A stretch of 64,000 nt of DNA from Paenibacillus sabuli (lineage in GTDB: Bacteria > Bacillota > Bacilli > Paenibacillales > Paenibacillaceae): contig NZ_JACXIZ010000003.1 in NCBI RefSeq assembly GCF_014705605.1, forward strand, positions 1 through 64,000, in the 5' to 3' direction. Below are positions 54,219 through 62,931 of the stretch, piece by piece. Both the position numbers and the translations under genes were made by a program. Each line of letters begins with the position of its first letter. The first letter of the stretch is position 1. The notes below the pieces were generated by a model. That model searched no databases and was not told the origin of the DNA. It saw only the letters and a list, made by a program, of their open reading frames with translations.

Positions 54219-55142
54219 CTAGAGCAGCCCCTCCTGCCCGGCTTTTTTCACAATAAAGTTGGTAAATAGCACCAGCAGCAGCGCAACGACGTTTTTGAAC
54301 AGTCCGACGGCGGTCGTCAAGCTGAACTGCATCTGCAGCAGGCCGGCTCGGTAGACATAGGTGTCGATCGTATCCGCCACGGAATAGACCGATGGATTGT
54401 ACAGATTGAGAATCTGATCGAAGCCTGCGTCCAGCACATTGCCCATGCGCAGGATGAGCAGGATCGTAATCGCCGGCATCAACTGCGGCAGTGTGATGTG
54501 CAGCACCTGGCGCCACTTGTTGGCGCCGTCCATCACCGCAGCCTCGTATAGATGCGGATCGATCGCCGACAGCGCAGCCAGATAGATAATCGTGCCCCAG
54601 CCGATTTCTTTCCAGATGTTGGAGACGACCAGCGTAAAGCGAAAGTAATCCGGATCGCCGAGAAAGAAGATCGGGTCCAGACCGAGCAACCTCAAGCCCT
54701 CGTTGACGATGCCCGTGGACGGCGAGAGCATAACCGTCAGGATGCCCGCCAGAATGACCCAGGACAGGAAGTGGGGCAAATACGAAATCGTTTGCGTCAC
54801 CCGCTTGAAGCCGTTGTGCCGGATTTCATTGAGCAGCAGCGCCAGGACAATCGGCGCGGGAAAGCCGAACACGATGTGATAAAAGCTGATCGTAATCGTG
54901 TTGCCGAGGATTTGCAGGAAATCGGGCGATGCGGTAAATAAATAATGGAAATGCTTGAGCCCGACCCACGGACTGCCGGCGATGCCTTGCATGATCTGAA
55001 AATCCTTGAAGGCGAGCTGGATGCCGTACAGCGGCCCGTAGGCGAAGATCCCGTACCAGACGAGAATCGGCAGGAGCAGGGCGTACAAATACTTGTTGCG
55101 CTTATAATCGCTCCATCGTTTGTAAAAGCGCCTCGCGACCAT
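54219..55142 (-). CDS. CUT1 ABC transporter permease, LplB/YteP-like
   Basis: A 307-residue six-helix permease, with EAA loop EAAVMDGANKWRQVLHITLP and a basic N-terminus. First gene of the transporter-enzyme operon; a GGAAAGGAGG site precedes ATG 55142. A cre-like site and -10 lie about 75-100 bp upstream. No ATPase gene nearby. Confidence 0.93.
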   Translation of the reverse strand: MVARRFYKRWSDYKRNKYLYALLLPILVWYGIFAYGPLYGIQLAFKDFQIMQGIAGSPWVGLKHFHYLFTASPDFLQILGNTITISFYHIVFGFPAPIVLALLLNEIRHNGFKRVTQTISYLPHFLSWVILAGILTVMLSPSTGIVNEGLRLLGLDPIFFLGDPDYFRFTLVVSNIWKEIGWGTIIYLAALSAIDPHLYEAAVMDGANKWRQVLHITLPQLMPAITILLILRMGNVLDAGFDQILNLYNPSVYSVADTIDTYVYRAGLLQMQFSLTTAVGLFKNVVALLLVLFTNFIVKKAGQEGLL

Positions 55143-55216
55143 CGGTTTCCTCCTTTCCGGCCGTCTGCGCCGCAGGCGGCGGACCGTGCCAAATGGTGTT
55201 TGGTTGGTTGTGCGAT

Positions 55217-55243
55217 TGCAATCGCTTACAGGACTTGATTATA
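55217..55243 (-). promoter_or_regulatory. -10 box and cre-like catabolite operator of the glycan operon
   Basis: Read leftward, TATAAT (55243-55238) is followed by TGTAAGCGATTGCA (55230-55217), which matches the CcpA operator consensus TGNAANCGNWNNCA at every defined base. Its position just past the -10 predicts repression by CcpA when preferred sugar is present. Confidence 0.75.
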
Positions 55244-55350
55244 CGAGCGGAACCGCCAAATAAACAGTTTGAATGCTTGGAATGGCGTTCGTTATTTTCG
55301 AAAAACGAAGACGCGGCGGCAGTCGTTTCAATCAAAACGCACTCAGTTCG

Positions 55351-55382
55351 AAAAAAACAAACGCCGGCTCGAGGGAGCCGGC
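55351..55382 (-). terminator. Terminator of the membrane AraC regulator gene
   Basis: GCCGGCTC and GAGCCGGC form a perfect 8-bp stem with a four-base loop; read leftward it is followed by GTTTGTTTTTTT. It separates the regulator from the transporter promoter. The rest of 55383-55591 is GC-rich with short CCCGGCGG repeats and no gene I can support. Confidence 0.8.
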
Positions 55383-55591
55383 GCGGCCGTGCAAAGACGC
55401 TGCGTAGCGGAGGGACAGGCGAATATCGAGCGAACGGACCTACAGGCCGGCCGGCGGACACGCGGACGGAGGCGAGCAGGCCGACACGGACAGCCGGACA
55501 AGCGGCAAGCGATGACAACGGCAGGCGAGCCCGGCACGGGCCGATATACAAGGATCACGCACCCGGCGGCACCCGGCGGCGCCCGGCGGGC

Positions 55592-57808
55592 TTACGCTTG
55601 TTGGCGGGCGCCCGCTCCGGAGCTCTTGTACTGATTCGGCGTCATGCCGCTGTATGCCTTGAAGCGGGTGCAGAAATACTGCAGATTGCGATAGCCGACG
55701 CGCGCGGCAATCTCGGTGACGGTAAGTCCGCTTGATGCGAGTAGTTGCTTGGCGCGCTCCATGCGCGCGCCGGTCAAGTATTCGGAGAACGAGACGCCCA
55801 GCGTCTCCTTGAACAGGGTAGAGACATACGCCGGCGTCAGGCCGGCCAGCTCGCCCAGCACATAAAGTGAGATATCCTCGTGCGCATGGGTATCGATATA
55901 GTTCTTGAGCTTGCCGATCAATTCGGCATGGACGCTGCCTGGGTCCTGGTTAAAGGGCTCGCTCGCCTGACCGGCCAACTGCCGCAGCTTCTCCAGCGTT
56001 GCCGCCAGCGTAAGCTGCTTGATTGCCTCGAAGCTGCCCGCCTCGGGCAGCAGCGCCTTGTGCAGCCCGGACTCGATAATCGTCTCCGACAACACGCTAT
56101 AGAGGCGCAGCAAAGCCAGCTCGACCGCCTCAAGCTGCAGCTCCGGGGCGCTCAACGACGCCTCGGCTTGTCGGAAGAAGTGATCGGTGCGCTCCGGATC
56201 GCCGGACTTGATCGCATGCCGCAGATGCTCGTAGGCGATGCCCTTGACCGGCTCGGTCCGGGCATCGAGCTCGGATGCGGCGACAATCGCGGACGGCCCC
56301 AGTACGAAAGTATGGCGCATCGCGCGGGCGGCCAGCTCCGCAGCCTGCACGATCTCCTCCAGTCCGGCGCGCGGGCCGCCGATGCCGGCGGCGAACACGA
56401 GACTCGGGGCGCCCGTCTCGGCGAGCCGGCGCAGCCGGGCGGTGAGCGGCGCCTCCTCCAGCGCGGAGGCCCGGTTATCCATCACCAGGACGCGCAGCCG
56501 CCGCTTGCCGTCCTCGCAAATATCGTAACGCAGCTCGTCGAGCGTCTCCTGCAGCCGGCGACGCAGCTCGGCGGCGTCGCCGCGCAGCAGCTGGAGCTCG
56601 ATGACCGAAAAGTAGCGGAAGCCGTCGGTGCCTTCGAAATCCTCGATCCGGGCAAGGTTGCCGGCCAGCAGCTGCTCAAGCGCACTATCGCGGATACGGT
56701 CCTTGAGGCGGACAATGTTGTTGTCCATCACCCGGAAGGTCTGGTCGATCAGCTTGTATTCGCTCTCCTCGGTCTGGGCCGGCAGCAATGCGCCGTACCG
56801 CGCGCGGATCATGCGAATAACTTCCCCGAGCGGCCGATAGGTACGGCGCGAGAGCCAGACTGCTGCGAGCAGACCGAGGCTGAGCACGAACACGCACACC
56901 TTGACGATATCCTGCTGCAGATTGCGCGACGCAAGGAAGGAAGCATGCATCGGACGGGCGATGACGTACGTCCAGCCTTCCGCCGAATCAGCCGCGCGGG
57001 AGTATGAGGTCACCGTCGTCTCGCCGTCCACGCTGCCGATGGTATAGCCGCTGCCGCTATCCTGAATCAGGTCGGCCAGGATATCGCGATCCAATGCGCT
57101 CGCGCCTGCGGCATTGACAATCGGTTGGCCGCCGCGGTCCAGCACGAGCAGCCGTTCCGACGGAGCGGCGAGCAAGAAGGCAATCTCGCGCTCCAACTCA
57201 GCCAGGCGCACATTGATCGCCAGATAACCTTGAATGCGGTCCCCTGTCGCCTTGTACGGCAGGGTATAGATATAAGTAAAGACGCGTTCGCCGTCCGGAT
57301 AGGTACGCGGCAGCCACGTCTCCATCGGCTGTTCGCCGAGTCGACTCAGATATTCGGCATCCGGCGAATGCTCGGGCCTTGCGTAGAAGAACGTATTGTC
57401 CACCGCGAATCCGGATTGGGTAAAGGAAATGCTGACGCTATGCAGCGCTTTGTTGGACTGGGCGGTCATGCCCAGATCATTTACGAGTCGGTAAACCCGG
57501 CTCGTATTGCCGGCATGGCCGCGATCCAGGAAATAGTCGATCTCGTCGTTGCTGTGTGAATTGATTGTGGCGATCACCTTGCCGGAAAACAACTCCTTGT
57601 ATTTCTGCAAAAAGGTCTGCTCCACGAAGCGCTCGAAGCTTTCCAAGCGGCCTTGGCCCTCTCGGGACACCTCGTCCAGCAAAATTTTGTTGGCCTCCGA
57701 GTATAGCCATCCCCCGCATAGCAGCAGCAAAAATGCCGACAAGGCGGCATATGAGAAAATCATGCGAAGCAGCGCCTTTTGCCGATATAAACGTTGCCAC
57801 CTTCCCAT
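55592..57808 (-). CDS. Membrane-bound AraC regulator (YesS/YtdP-like)
   Basis: A 738-residue one-component regulator. One helix near residues 17-38 (FSYAALSAFLLLLCGGWLY), an extracellular sensor of about 270 residues, a second helix near 300 (VCVFVLSLGLLAAVWL), a HAMP-like and GGDEF-unlike linker, and a C-terminal AraC domain (LYVLGELAGLTPAYVSTLF, LTVTEIAARVGYRNLQYF). Such proteins sense polysaccharide fragments outside and activate adjacent transporter operons. ATG 57808 has AAAGGAGG nine bases upstream. It is co-directional with the permease operon 450 bp further on, its probable target. Confidence 0.88.
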   Translation of the reverse strand: MGRWQRLYRQKALLRMIFSYAALSAFLLLLCGGWLYSEANKILLDEVSREGQGRLESFERFVEQTFLQKYKELFSGKVIATINSHSNDEIDYFLDRGHAGNTSRVYRLVNDLGMTAQSNKALHSVSISFTQSGFAVDNTFFYARPEHSPDAEYLSRLGEQPMETWLPRTYPDGERVFTYIYTLPYKATGDRIQGYLAINVRLAELEREIAFLLAAPSERLLVLDRGGQPIVNAAGASALDRDILADLIQDSGSGYTIGSVDGETTVTSYSRAADSAEGWTYVIARPMHASFLASRNLQQDIVKVCVFVLSLGLLAAVWLSRRTYRPLGEVIRMIRARYGALLPAQTEESEYKLIDQTFRVMDNNIVRLKDRIRDSALEQLLAGNLARIEDFEGTDGFRYFSVIELQLLRGDAAELRRRLQETLDELRYDICEDGKRRLRVLVMDNRASALEEAPLTARLRRLAETGAPSLVFAAGIGGPRAGLEEIVQAAELAARAMRHTFVLGPSAIVAASELDARTEPVKGIAYEHLRHAIKSGDPERTDHFFRQAEASLSAPELQLEAVELALLRLYSVLSETIIESGLHKALLPEAGSFEAIKQLTLAATLEKLRQLAGQASEPFNQDPGSVHAELIGKLKNYIDTHAHEDISLYVLGELAGLTPAYVSTLFKETLGVSFSEYLTGARMERAKQLLASSGLTVTEIAARVGYRNLQYFCTRFKAYSGMTPNQYKSSGAGARQQA

Positions 57809-57839
57809 CGCTTTGAGCCTCCTTTGTAGCTGGCCTGTC

Positions 57840-57863
57840 ATTATAATTTGTAAGCGCTTTACA
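57840..57863 (-). promoter_or_regulatory. Promoter and palindromic operator upstream of the membrane regulator
   Basis: A TATAAT read leftward at 57845-57840 is immediately preceded by TGTAAAGCGCTTACA (57863-57849), a palindrome with cre/LacI-family character, one base out of register with the strict cre consensus. It would sit between the -35 and -10, a repressing position. Confidence 0.5.
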
Positions 57864-57984
57864 TCTTGTTATTATACGACAAATTGCAGATGCTGCAAAG
57901 GCAAAGTCTGGCGTGTCGCTTTAGACCTCGCAGGGCGAATTGGCCGCTGCGTCCTTTGGCGGCGCGGCAAGCGCCGATCAGTTT

Positions 57985-58016
57985 CAAAAAAACGCCGCTT
58001 CCCGAAGGAAGCGGCG
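57985..58016 (-). terminator. Terminator of the FN3/SLH surface-protein gene
   Basis: CGCCGCTTCC and GGAAGCGGCG form a perfect 10-bp stem with loop CGAA; read leftward it is followed by TTTTTTTGAA. Confidence 0.9.
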
Positions 58017-58046
58017 AGACGATCAGTTCGCGGCAAGCGCGATCGG

Positions 58047-60746
58047 CTAGGGCCGAATCGAGGCAGCCTGAATGGCGGCAAAAGCCCAGTGCCGCGCCGG
58101 AACGTCCGCGTAGAGCGGGGCGGACTCGGCATCGCCGGCGAGTCCCAGCAGACGGTTGACCATTGCCACCGCTTCGGCGCGGGTGACGGCCTCGTCGGGA
58201 CGGAAGCTGCCGTCCACGTAACCGCCGATGATACCCGCAGCGCTCAGCTGCGCCACATTGGCGGCGGCCCAGTGGCCGTCCATATCCGTGAACGGCTCGC
58301 CGTCCTCGGCATGGGGCAGGGCGTGACCGGCGGCCCGCACGAGCAGGCTCGCCAGCTCGGCGCGCGTGATGGCGCGATTCGGTCGGAAGCTGCCGTCGGG
58401 ATAGCCGAGCATCAGCTGCTTGTCATCGGCCCAGGCGATCGCGGCGGCGGCCCAATGCGCGGCAGCGACATCGCCGAAGGCTGCATGGCCGGACGCCTCG
58501 CCGCCGCCGTAAAGGCGGGCGATCATCGCGGCAGCCTCGGCGCGGCTGATCTGACGCGCCGGTCCGAAGGTGCCGTCGGGATAGCCGTTGATGTACGGCC
58601 GCGTCGCGAGCGTCTCATCGTCCTCGGAGTCGTCCGCAGGCGTAGGTGCGGCGCCCCATGCAGCGACATCGACGACGGTGAAGGTGCTGAACCGGTCGAC
58701 GACGATGCGCAGGCCGTAGGTGCCGTCCTCGCGGGTGACGACCTCGCCGGCGACGAGCTCCTGCGTGCCGTCGCTATGCTCGATATAGACGCCCAGGCGA
58801 TCGCTGTCGCCGTTCCACGCTGCGTCATCCAGCGGCAGCACGAGCGTGACCGGCTGCTGCTGCAGATTGGTCTCGATCGTCATCGGCCGGCCGACGACGG
58901 TGATCGCTTCGCCGCCGGCTTGCTCGACGACAGCGGCGTTCATCTTGGCGCGCGTCGCGGTGTCTGTGCGCTCGTCCTCGGACTTGAGCGGTACGAGACG
59001 GAAGTAGATGTCGCTCGTGCGGCCCTTGAGGGACGCGCTCGGAATGGTGATCGTCACGTTGCGGTTCTCGATGACCAGATCGACTTCTTCGTCGACGAGC
59101 AGGGCAGCGGAGCTGCGCCCGATCAGGAGCTCCCATTCGGAGATGGCGTCGTTCGCATCCGGCAGCAGGATTGTAGCCGCATTCGCTCCCTTTTCTTTGA
59201 CTTGGGCGATGATTTCCAGCGCTTTTCCAGAGCCGAGGCTGAGCTGGTCGCGGATCTTGCCGTCGGCGCCGGTGCTGCGGGAGATGCTCAGCGACGAGAC
59301 GACGGCGCCGCCGGCGCTGCCGCTGGCGACATCGACCTTGACGGTGTGGGCGCGATCGTCAGGCTTGTTCGGCGACGGGGTTTCCGGCTCGGGCTCAGGG
59401 TCAGGGTCCGTGTCCGGATCTGTATCCGGTCCAGGTCCAGGCGTGCCGCTTTGCGGCGTGAGCGCCTCGGACACCGTACGATCGGAGGTGCCGTGTTGAT
59501 TGACCGCTTCCAGGCCGAAAACATACGGCAGTCCGTTGGTCAATTCCTCGACCACATGCGAGGTTCCTTTGATTTCCGCCAAGATAAAGTTCCATTCCTC
59601 CGAATCGGAGGGAGCGCTGGAACCTTGATACATGTATAAATTATAGTAATTCGCCAGCTCCGACTGCTCCCACTCTAATTCAATCTGACCGTCGCCTGGC
59701 GTGCCGGTGAACGCAGCTACCGAAGTCGGGGGCTGCGGGATGCGAGGAATGATCGGCTCGGATACTTTGCGCTCCGATACTCCGCCTCTGTTGCGTGCAT
59801 CCAGGCCGAAGACATAGGGCAGGCCGTTAGTCAGATCGGTCACGAGGAGGTGAGCGTCAGGGATTTTCCCGTCGACAAACACCCAATCATCGGGGTCTGA
59901 CGGCGCGCTGTCGCCTTGGTACATGTACAAATCGTAAGAGGTCGCCAGTGCCGAGCCTCCCCACTGCACATTAATTTGCTCGTCGCCGGGCGTGCCGATC
60001 AGAGAGGTCACGATCTCAGGCGGAGCCGTCAGCTCGGTCTCGTAGCTGATAACACCGTAATCCGAAAGCTCAGACTCGCTGCTCGCGCGGACGGCAAACA
60101 TGTATGTGCCGCTTTGTTCAACCTTTACCGTATATTCTGATTCGGTTATCGAATTGGCAGCTTCAATCCACATGCTTGTCGTGGCAGGAGGTTCGTCACC
60201 CATATAATAATAGACCGAGTAACTTACCGTACCCGGAATGTCTCCCCAAGTCACTTTTGCATACAGGCCTTTGTCACTTGCATTAATGTATTGGGGTGCG
60301 GGTAACGGAGAAGTTACGGACGAAATCTCACTATAAGAAGAATATTCACTCATAAGTTCAGGGGCTAAAATCACGTAGACTACATCGCCATACGAGAGCC
60401 CGTTCAATTGTTCGGACTTTTCAACACCTGAAAAAACTAAAAAATTACCGTAACTACCACTTGTTGCAAAATCCAAAATTTCTGTCGGGGGATCCGAGTG
60501 AGGGGATGATTTGATATAATGCACGACTCCATTGACATTTGAACGTACGTTTAAAAAAATCGTGTTATCCTGCGTGATGGTTAAATTTGGATAACCTTCA
60601 TCGAATTGAGGTTGCAGTGGCTCTGCCTCCACCTGATTAGGCGGCAGAACAACCGCACTGAATAGCAGCATCCATGTCATCAGGATGGCGAGAACGCTAC
60701 TTGGCTTACGGAAGTCGGACCACTTTAAAGGCATTTCTTTCATCAT
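58047..60746 (-). CDS. S-layer-homology surface protein with FN3-like domains
   Basis: An 899-residue secreted protein. A long signal peptide with hydrophobic VLAILMTWMLLFSAVVLPP ends near VEAEP. Residues about 130-430 carry three fibronectin-III-like domains, the last two being near-duplicates (IGTPGDEQINVQWGGSALAT and FTGTPGDGQIELEWEQSELAN). A Pro/Asp/Glu linker (DPDTDPDPEPEPETPSP) follows, then an all-beta domain of about 200 residues, then three SLH domains at the C-terminus that bind the wall polymer. Two adjacent ATGs (60746, 60743) follow GAGGAGAG. Possible roles are polysaccharide binding or surface coat; no catalytic motif seen. Confidence 0.87.
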   Translation of the reverse strand: MMKEMPLKWSDFRKPSSVLAILMTWMLLFSAVVLPPNQVEAEPLQPQFDEGYPNLTITQDNTIFLNVRSNVNGVVHYIKSSPHSDPPTEILDFATSGSYGNFLVFSGVEKSEQLNGLSYGDVVYVILAPELMSEYSSYSEISSVTSPLPAPQYINASDKGLYAKVTWGDIPGTVSYSVYYYMGDEPPATTSMWIEAANSITESEYTVKVEQSGTYMFAVRASSESELSDYGVISYETELTAPPEIVTSLIGTPGDEQINVQWGGSALATSYDLYMYQGDSAPSDPDDWVFVDGKIPDAHLLVTDLTNGLPYVFGLDARNRGGVSERKVSEPIIPRIPQPPTSVAAFTGTPGDGQIELEWEQSELANYYNLYMYQGSSAPSDSEEWNFILAEIKGTSHVVEELTNGLPYVFGLEAVNQHGTSDRTVSEALTPQSGTPGPGPDTDPDTDPDPEPEPETPSPNKPDDRAHTVKVDVASGSAGGAVVSSLSISRSTGADGKIRDQLSLGSGKALEIIAQVKEKGANAATILLPDANDAISEWELLIGRSSAALLVDEEVDLVIENRNVTITIPSASLKGRTSDIYFRLVPLKSEDERTDTATRAKMNAAVVEQAGGEAITVVGRPMTIETNLQQQPVTLVLPLDDAAWNGDSDRLGVYIEHSDGTQELVAGEVVTREDGTYGLRIVVDRFSTFTVVDVAAWGAAPTPADDSEDDETLATRPYINGYPDGTFGPARQISRAEAAAMIARLYGGGEASGHAAFGDVAAAHWAAAAIAWADDKQLMLGYPDGSFRPNRAITRAELASLLVRAAGHALPHAEDGEPFTDMDGHWAAANVAQLSAAGIIGGYVDGSFRPDEAVTRAEAVAMVNRLLGLAGDAESAPLYADVPARHWAFAAIQAASIRP

Positions 60747-60844
60747 TCTCTCTCCTCTTCGCAAATAATAGGTATTTTTGATCAGGTCCATTATACTGAA
60801 TGATTCTGAACACATTTTGAACAAGCCCGGAAAGCATGGCGAAA

Positions 60845-60896
60845 TGTGAAAAAACGCCCTCCGCCTCCCTTTAAGGGAAAGTAGGCGAAGGGCGTT
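60845..60896 (-). terminator. Terminator of the third CUT1 transporter operon
   Basis: AACGCCCTCCGCCT pairs with AGGCGAAGGGCGTT (one mismatch), with an inner CCCTTTAAGGG; read leftward it is followed by TTTTTTCA. It closes the operon ending at 60929. Confidence 0.85.
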
Positions 60897-60928
60897 TGCG
60901 CTGTGAGAAGCGTGCGTCGATTCGGCTG

Positions 60929-61819
60929 TTATTCCTTGACGGAGCCGAGCGTAATGCCGTGAATGAAGTAGCGCTGCAGGAACGGATAGACGACGAGCAC
61001 CGGCAGCATGGCGATAAAGATCTTGGCGGAATCGAGCGTACGGTTGGACAGCTCGGACAGCCTGCGGTACTGATCCTCGGTCATCGTCGCCGGATCAACC
61101 GAGACGACGAGTTGCTGGATGTAGGTCTGCAGCGGATAGTATTGCTCCCGTGTCATGAAGATGAGCCCGTACAGGAATTCGTTCCAATGGTAGACGATAC
61201 TGAACAGCGAGACGGTGGCGAGCACCGGCACGGCCAGTGGAATATAGAGTCTGAACAATGTGAACCACGGTCCTGCGCCGTCGACGAGCGCCGCCTCGTC
61301 CAGTTCCTTGGGCAGATTGCGGAAAAAGTTGACGGTCAGGATGATGTTGAACACGAGCGTCTGCGCCCCGCCGACCAGCACGAGCGCCCAGATGCTATTG
61401 AGCAAGTCGAGCTCCTTGATCGTCAGGTACAGCGGAATGAGTCCGCCGTTGAACAGCATGATGAAGACGAGAATCCACATCAAAACGCTTCGTGCCCGGA
61501 ACTGCCGAGCGGTCCGGGAGAGCGGATAGGCCATCAACGCGACCACGATAAAATTGAGCCCCGCACCGAGCACAACGCGCTGCACAGAGATCCAGAAGGA
61601 GTTGAAAAAATTTCGATCCTCCAAAATTTGCAAATAGGAATTGAAATTGATATCGATTGGCCACAGCCATACCCGACCTGCCGCCGCCGCCGAGTTGGAG
61701 CTAAGCGACATGGCCAGCGTATACCAGATCGGCAAGATACAGCTCAGCGTAATGCCAATGAGCAGGACGAGGATGATGATGTCGGTGAGCCGCGAACCAA
61801 ATGTTTTGTCTCTGACCAT
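60929..61819 (-). CDS. CUT1 ABC transporter permease, LplC/YtcP-like
   Basis: A 296-residue six-helix permease with EAA loop LDEAALVDGAGPWFTLFRLY and C-terminal RYFIHGITLGSVKE. AGGAGG precedes ATG 61819. Last gene of the third transporter locus, 18 bp after its partner. Confidence 0.93.
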   Translation of the reverse strand: MVRDKTFGSRLTDIIILVLLIGITLSCILPIWYTLAMSLSSNSAAAAGRVWLWPIDINFNSYLQILEDRNFFNSFWISVQRVVLGAGLNFIVVALMAYPLSRTARQFRARSVLMWILVFIMLFNGGLIPLYLTIKELDLLNSIWALVLVGGAQTLVFNIILTVNFFRNLPKELDEAALVDGAGPWFTLFRLYIPLAVPVLATVSLFSIVYHWNEFLYGLIFMTREQYYPLQTYIQQLVVSVDPATMTEDQYRRLSELSNRTLDSAKIFIAMLPVLVVYPFLQRYFIHGITLGSVKE

Positions 61820-61837
61820 GGGTGGCGCCTCCTGTCG

Positions 61838-62728
61838 TTAAAAGATCCGGTAATTGATCAGCCGGTAGGCCAAGTAGTACGAAACGCTGATGAGAATAAA
61901 GCCGACTACGGACTTGAGCAGGCCGACCGCGGTCGCCAGTTCATATTGCAGATTGAGCAGACCGGTCCGATACACCCACGTGTCGATAATATCGCCTGTC
62001 GAGTAGACGAGCGGATTGTACAGGTTAAAGATCTGGTCGAAGCCGGCATTGAGCACATTGCCGAGGCTCAGTACCGCCAGCAGCACGGCGGTCGTGCGGA
62101 TGCCCGGCAGTGTAATATGCCACAGGTTGCGCCAGCGGCCGGCTCCGTCCATACTCGCCGCTTCGTACAGGGCCGGGTTAATTCCCGTGAGGGCGGCCAG
62201 GTAGATGATCGTATTGAAGCCGAATTCCTTCCAGACGTCGCTGCCTACGACCAGGAACGGAAACAGCTCGGCCTTGGCGAAAAACAGCACCGGCTCGAAG
62301 CCTAATGCAGCGCCGAGTTGATTCACCGGACCGTTATACGAAAACAGGTCGAGAATGATGCCGCCCAGAATAACCCAGGACAAAAAATGCGGCAGATAGA
62401 CAATCGTTTGAATCCAGCGCTTCATGATCGTAATTCGAAGTTCATTCAGCATAAGCGCAAACACCAGAGGAACCAATAAATTTGCAATAATTTTCATGAC
62501 TGCGATCACAAGGGTGTTCACAAAAACCTCTCGAGTATCCTTCAGCAAAAACATATAGCGGAAATGCTCGAGACCGGCCCAATCGGAGCCGAATACGCCC
62601 TTGCCGGGGTTAAAATACTGAAATGCGATGACGATGCCGAACATCGGAATGATGCTGAAAACAAACAGCCACAGGTAACCGGGCAATAGCATCAAATAGT
62701 AGTGTTTGGCAAATCCTTTGATCCGCAT
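61838..62728 (-). CDS. CUT1 ABC transporter permease, LplB/YteP-like
   Basis: A 296-residue six-helix permease, EAA loop EAASMDGAGRWRNLWHITLP. AAGGGAG lies eight bases before ATG 62728. It follows the binding-protein gene after a 203-bp gap containing a stem-loop. Confidence 0.93.
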   Translation of the reverse strand: MRIKGFAKHYYLMLLPGYLWLFVFSIIPMFGIVIAFQYFNPGKGVFGSDWAGLEHFRYMFLLKDTREVFVNTLVIAVMKIIANLLVPLVFALMLNELRITIMKRWIQTIVYLPHFLSWVILGGIILDLFSYNGPVNQLGAALGFEPVLFFAKAELFPFLVVGSDVWKEFGFNTIIYLAALTGINPALYEAASMDGAGRWRNLWHITLPGIRTTAVLLAVLSLGNVLNAGFDQIFNLYNPLVYSTGDIIDTWVYRTGLLNLQYELATAVGLLKSVVGFILISVSYYLAYRLINYRIF

Positions 62729-62763
62729 CGGAAAAACTCCCTTCTATGCCAAAAGAGTAAGCG

Positions 62764-62812
62764 GGTGCGCGGGACGTGGGAGCACGCGGCGGCGCTCTCA
62801 CCTCCCGCGCAT
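62764..62812 (-). other. Intercistronic stem-loop between binding protein and permease
   Basis: GCGCGGGA (62767-62774) pairs with TCCCGCGC (62803-62810), with additional inner pairs (GTGGGAG/CTCTCAC). There is no T-run in either direction, so it is more likely an mRNA-stabilising or partial-attenuation element lowering permease relative to binding protein. The remaining 203-bp gap holds no gene. Confidence 0.5.
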
Positions 62813-62931
62813 CCGCTGGCGGGCTTGGATCGCCCCAGCGGAGCTTGGAAGAAAGGGAACCGCCGTAGCGACGGCATCCCCTCCATTGGCAGCTTGCGCC
62901 CCGCCGTTGAAGGCGAGGCACATGTCGTGCG

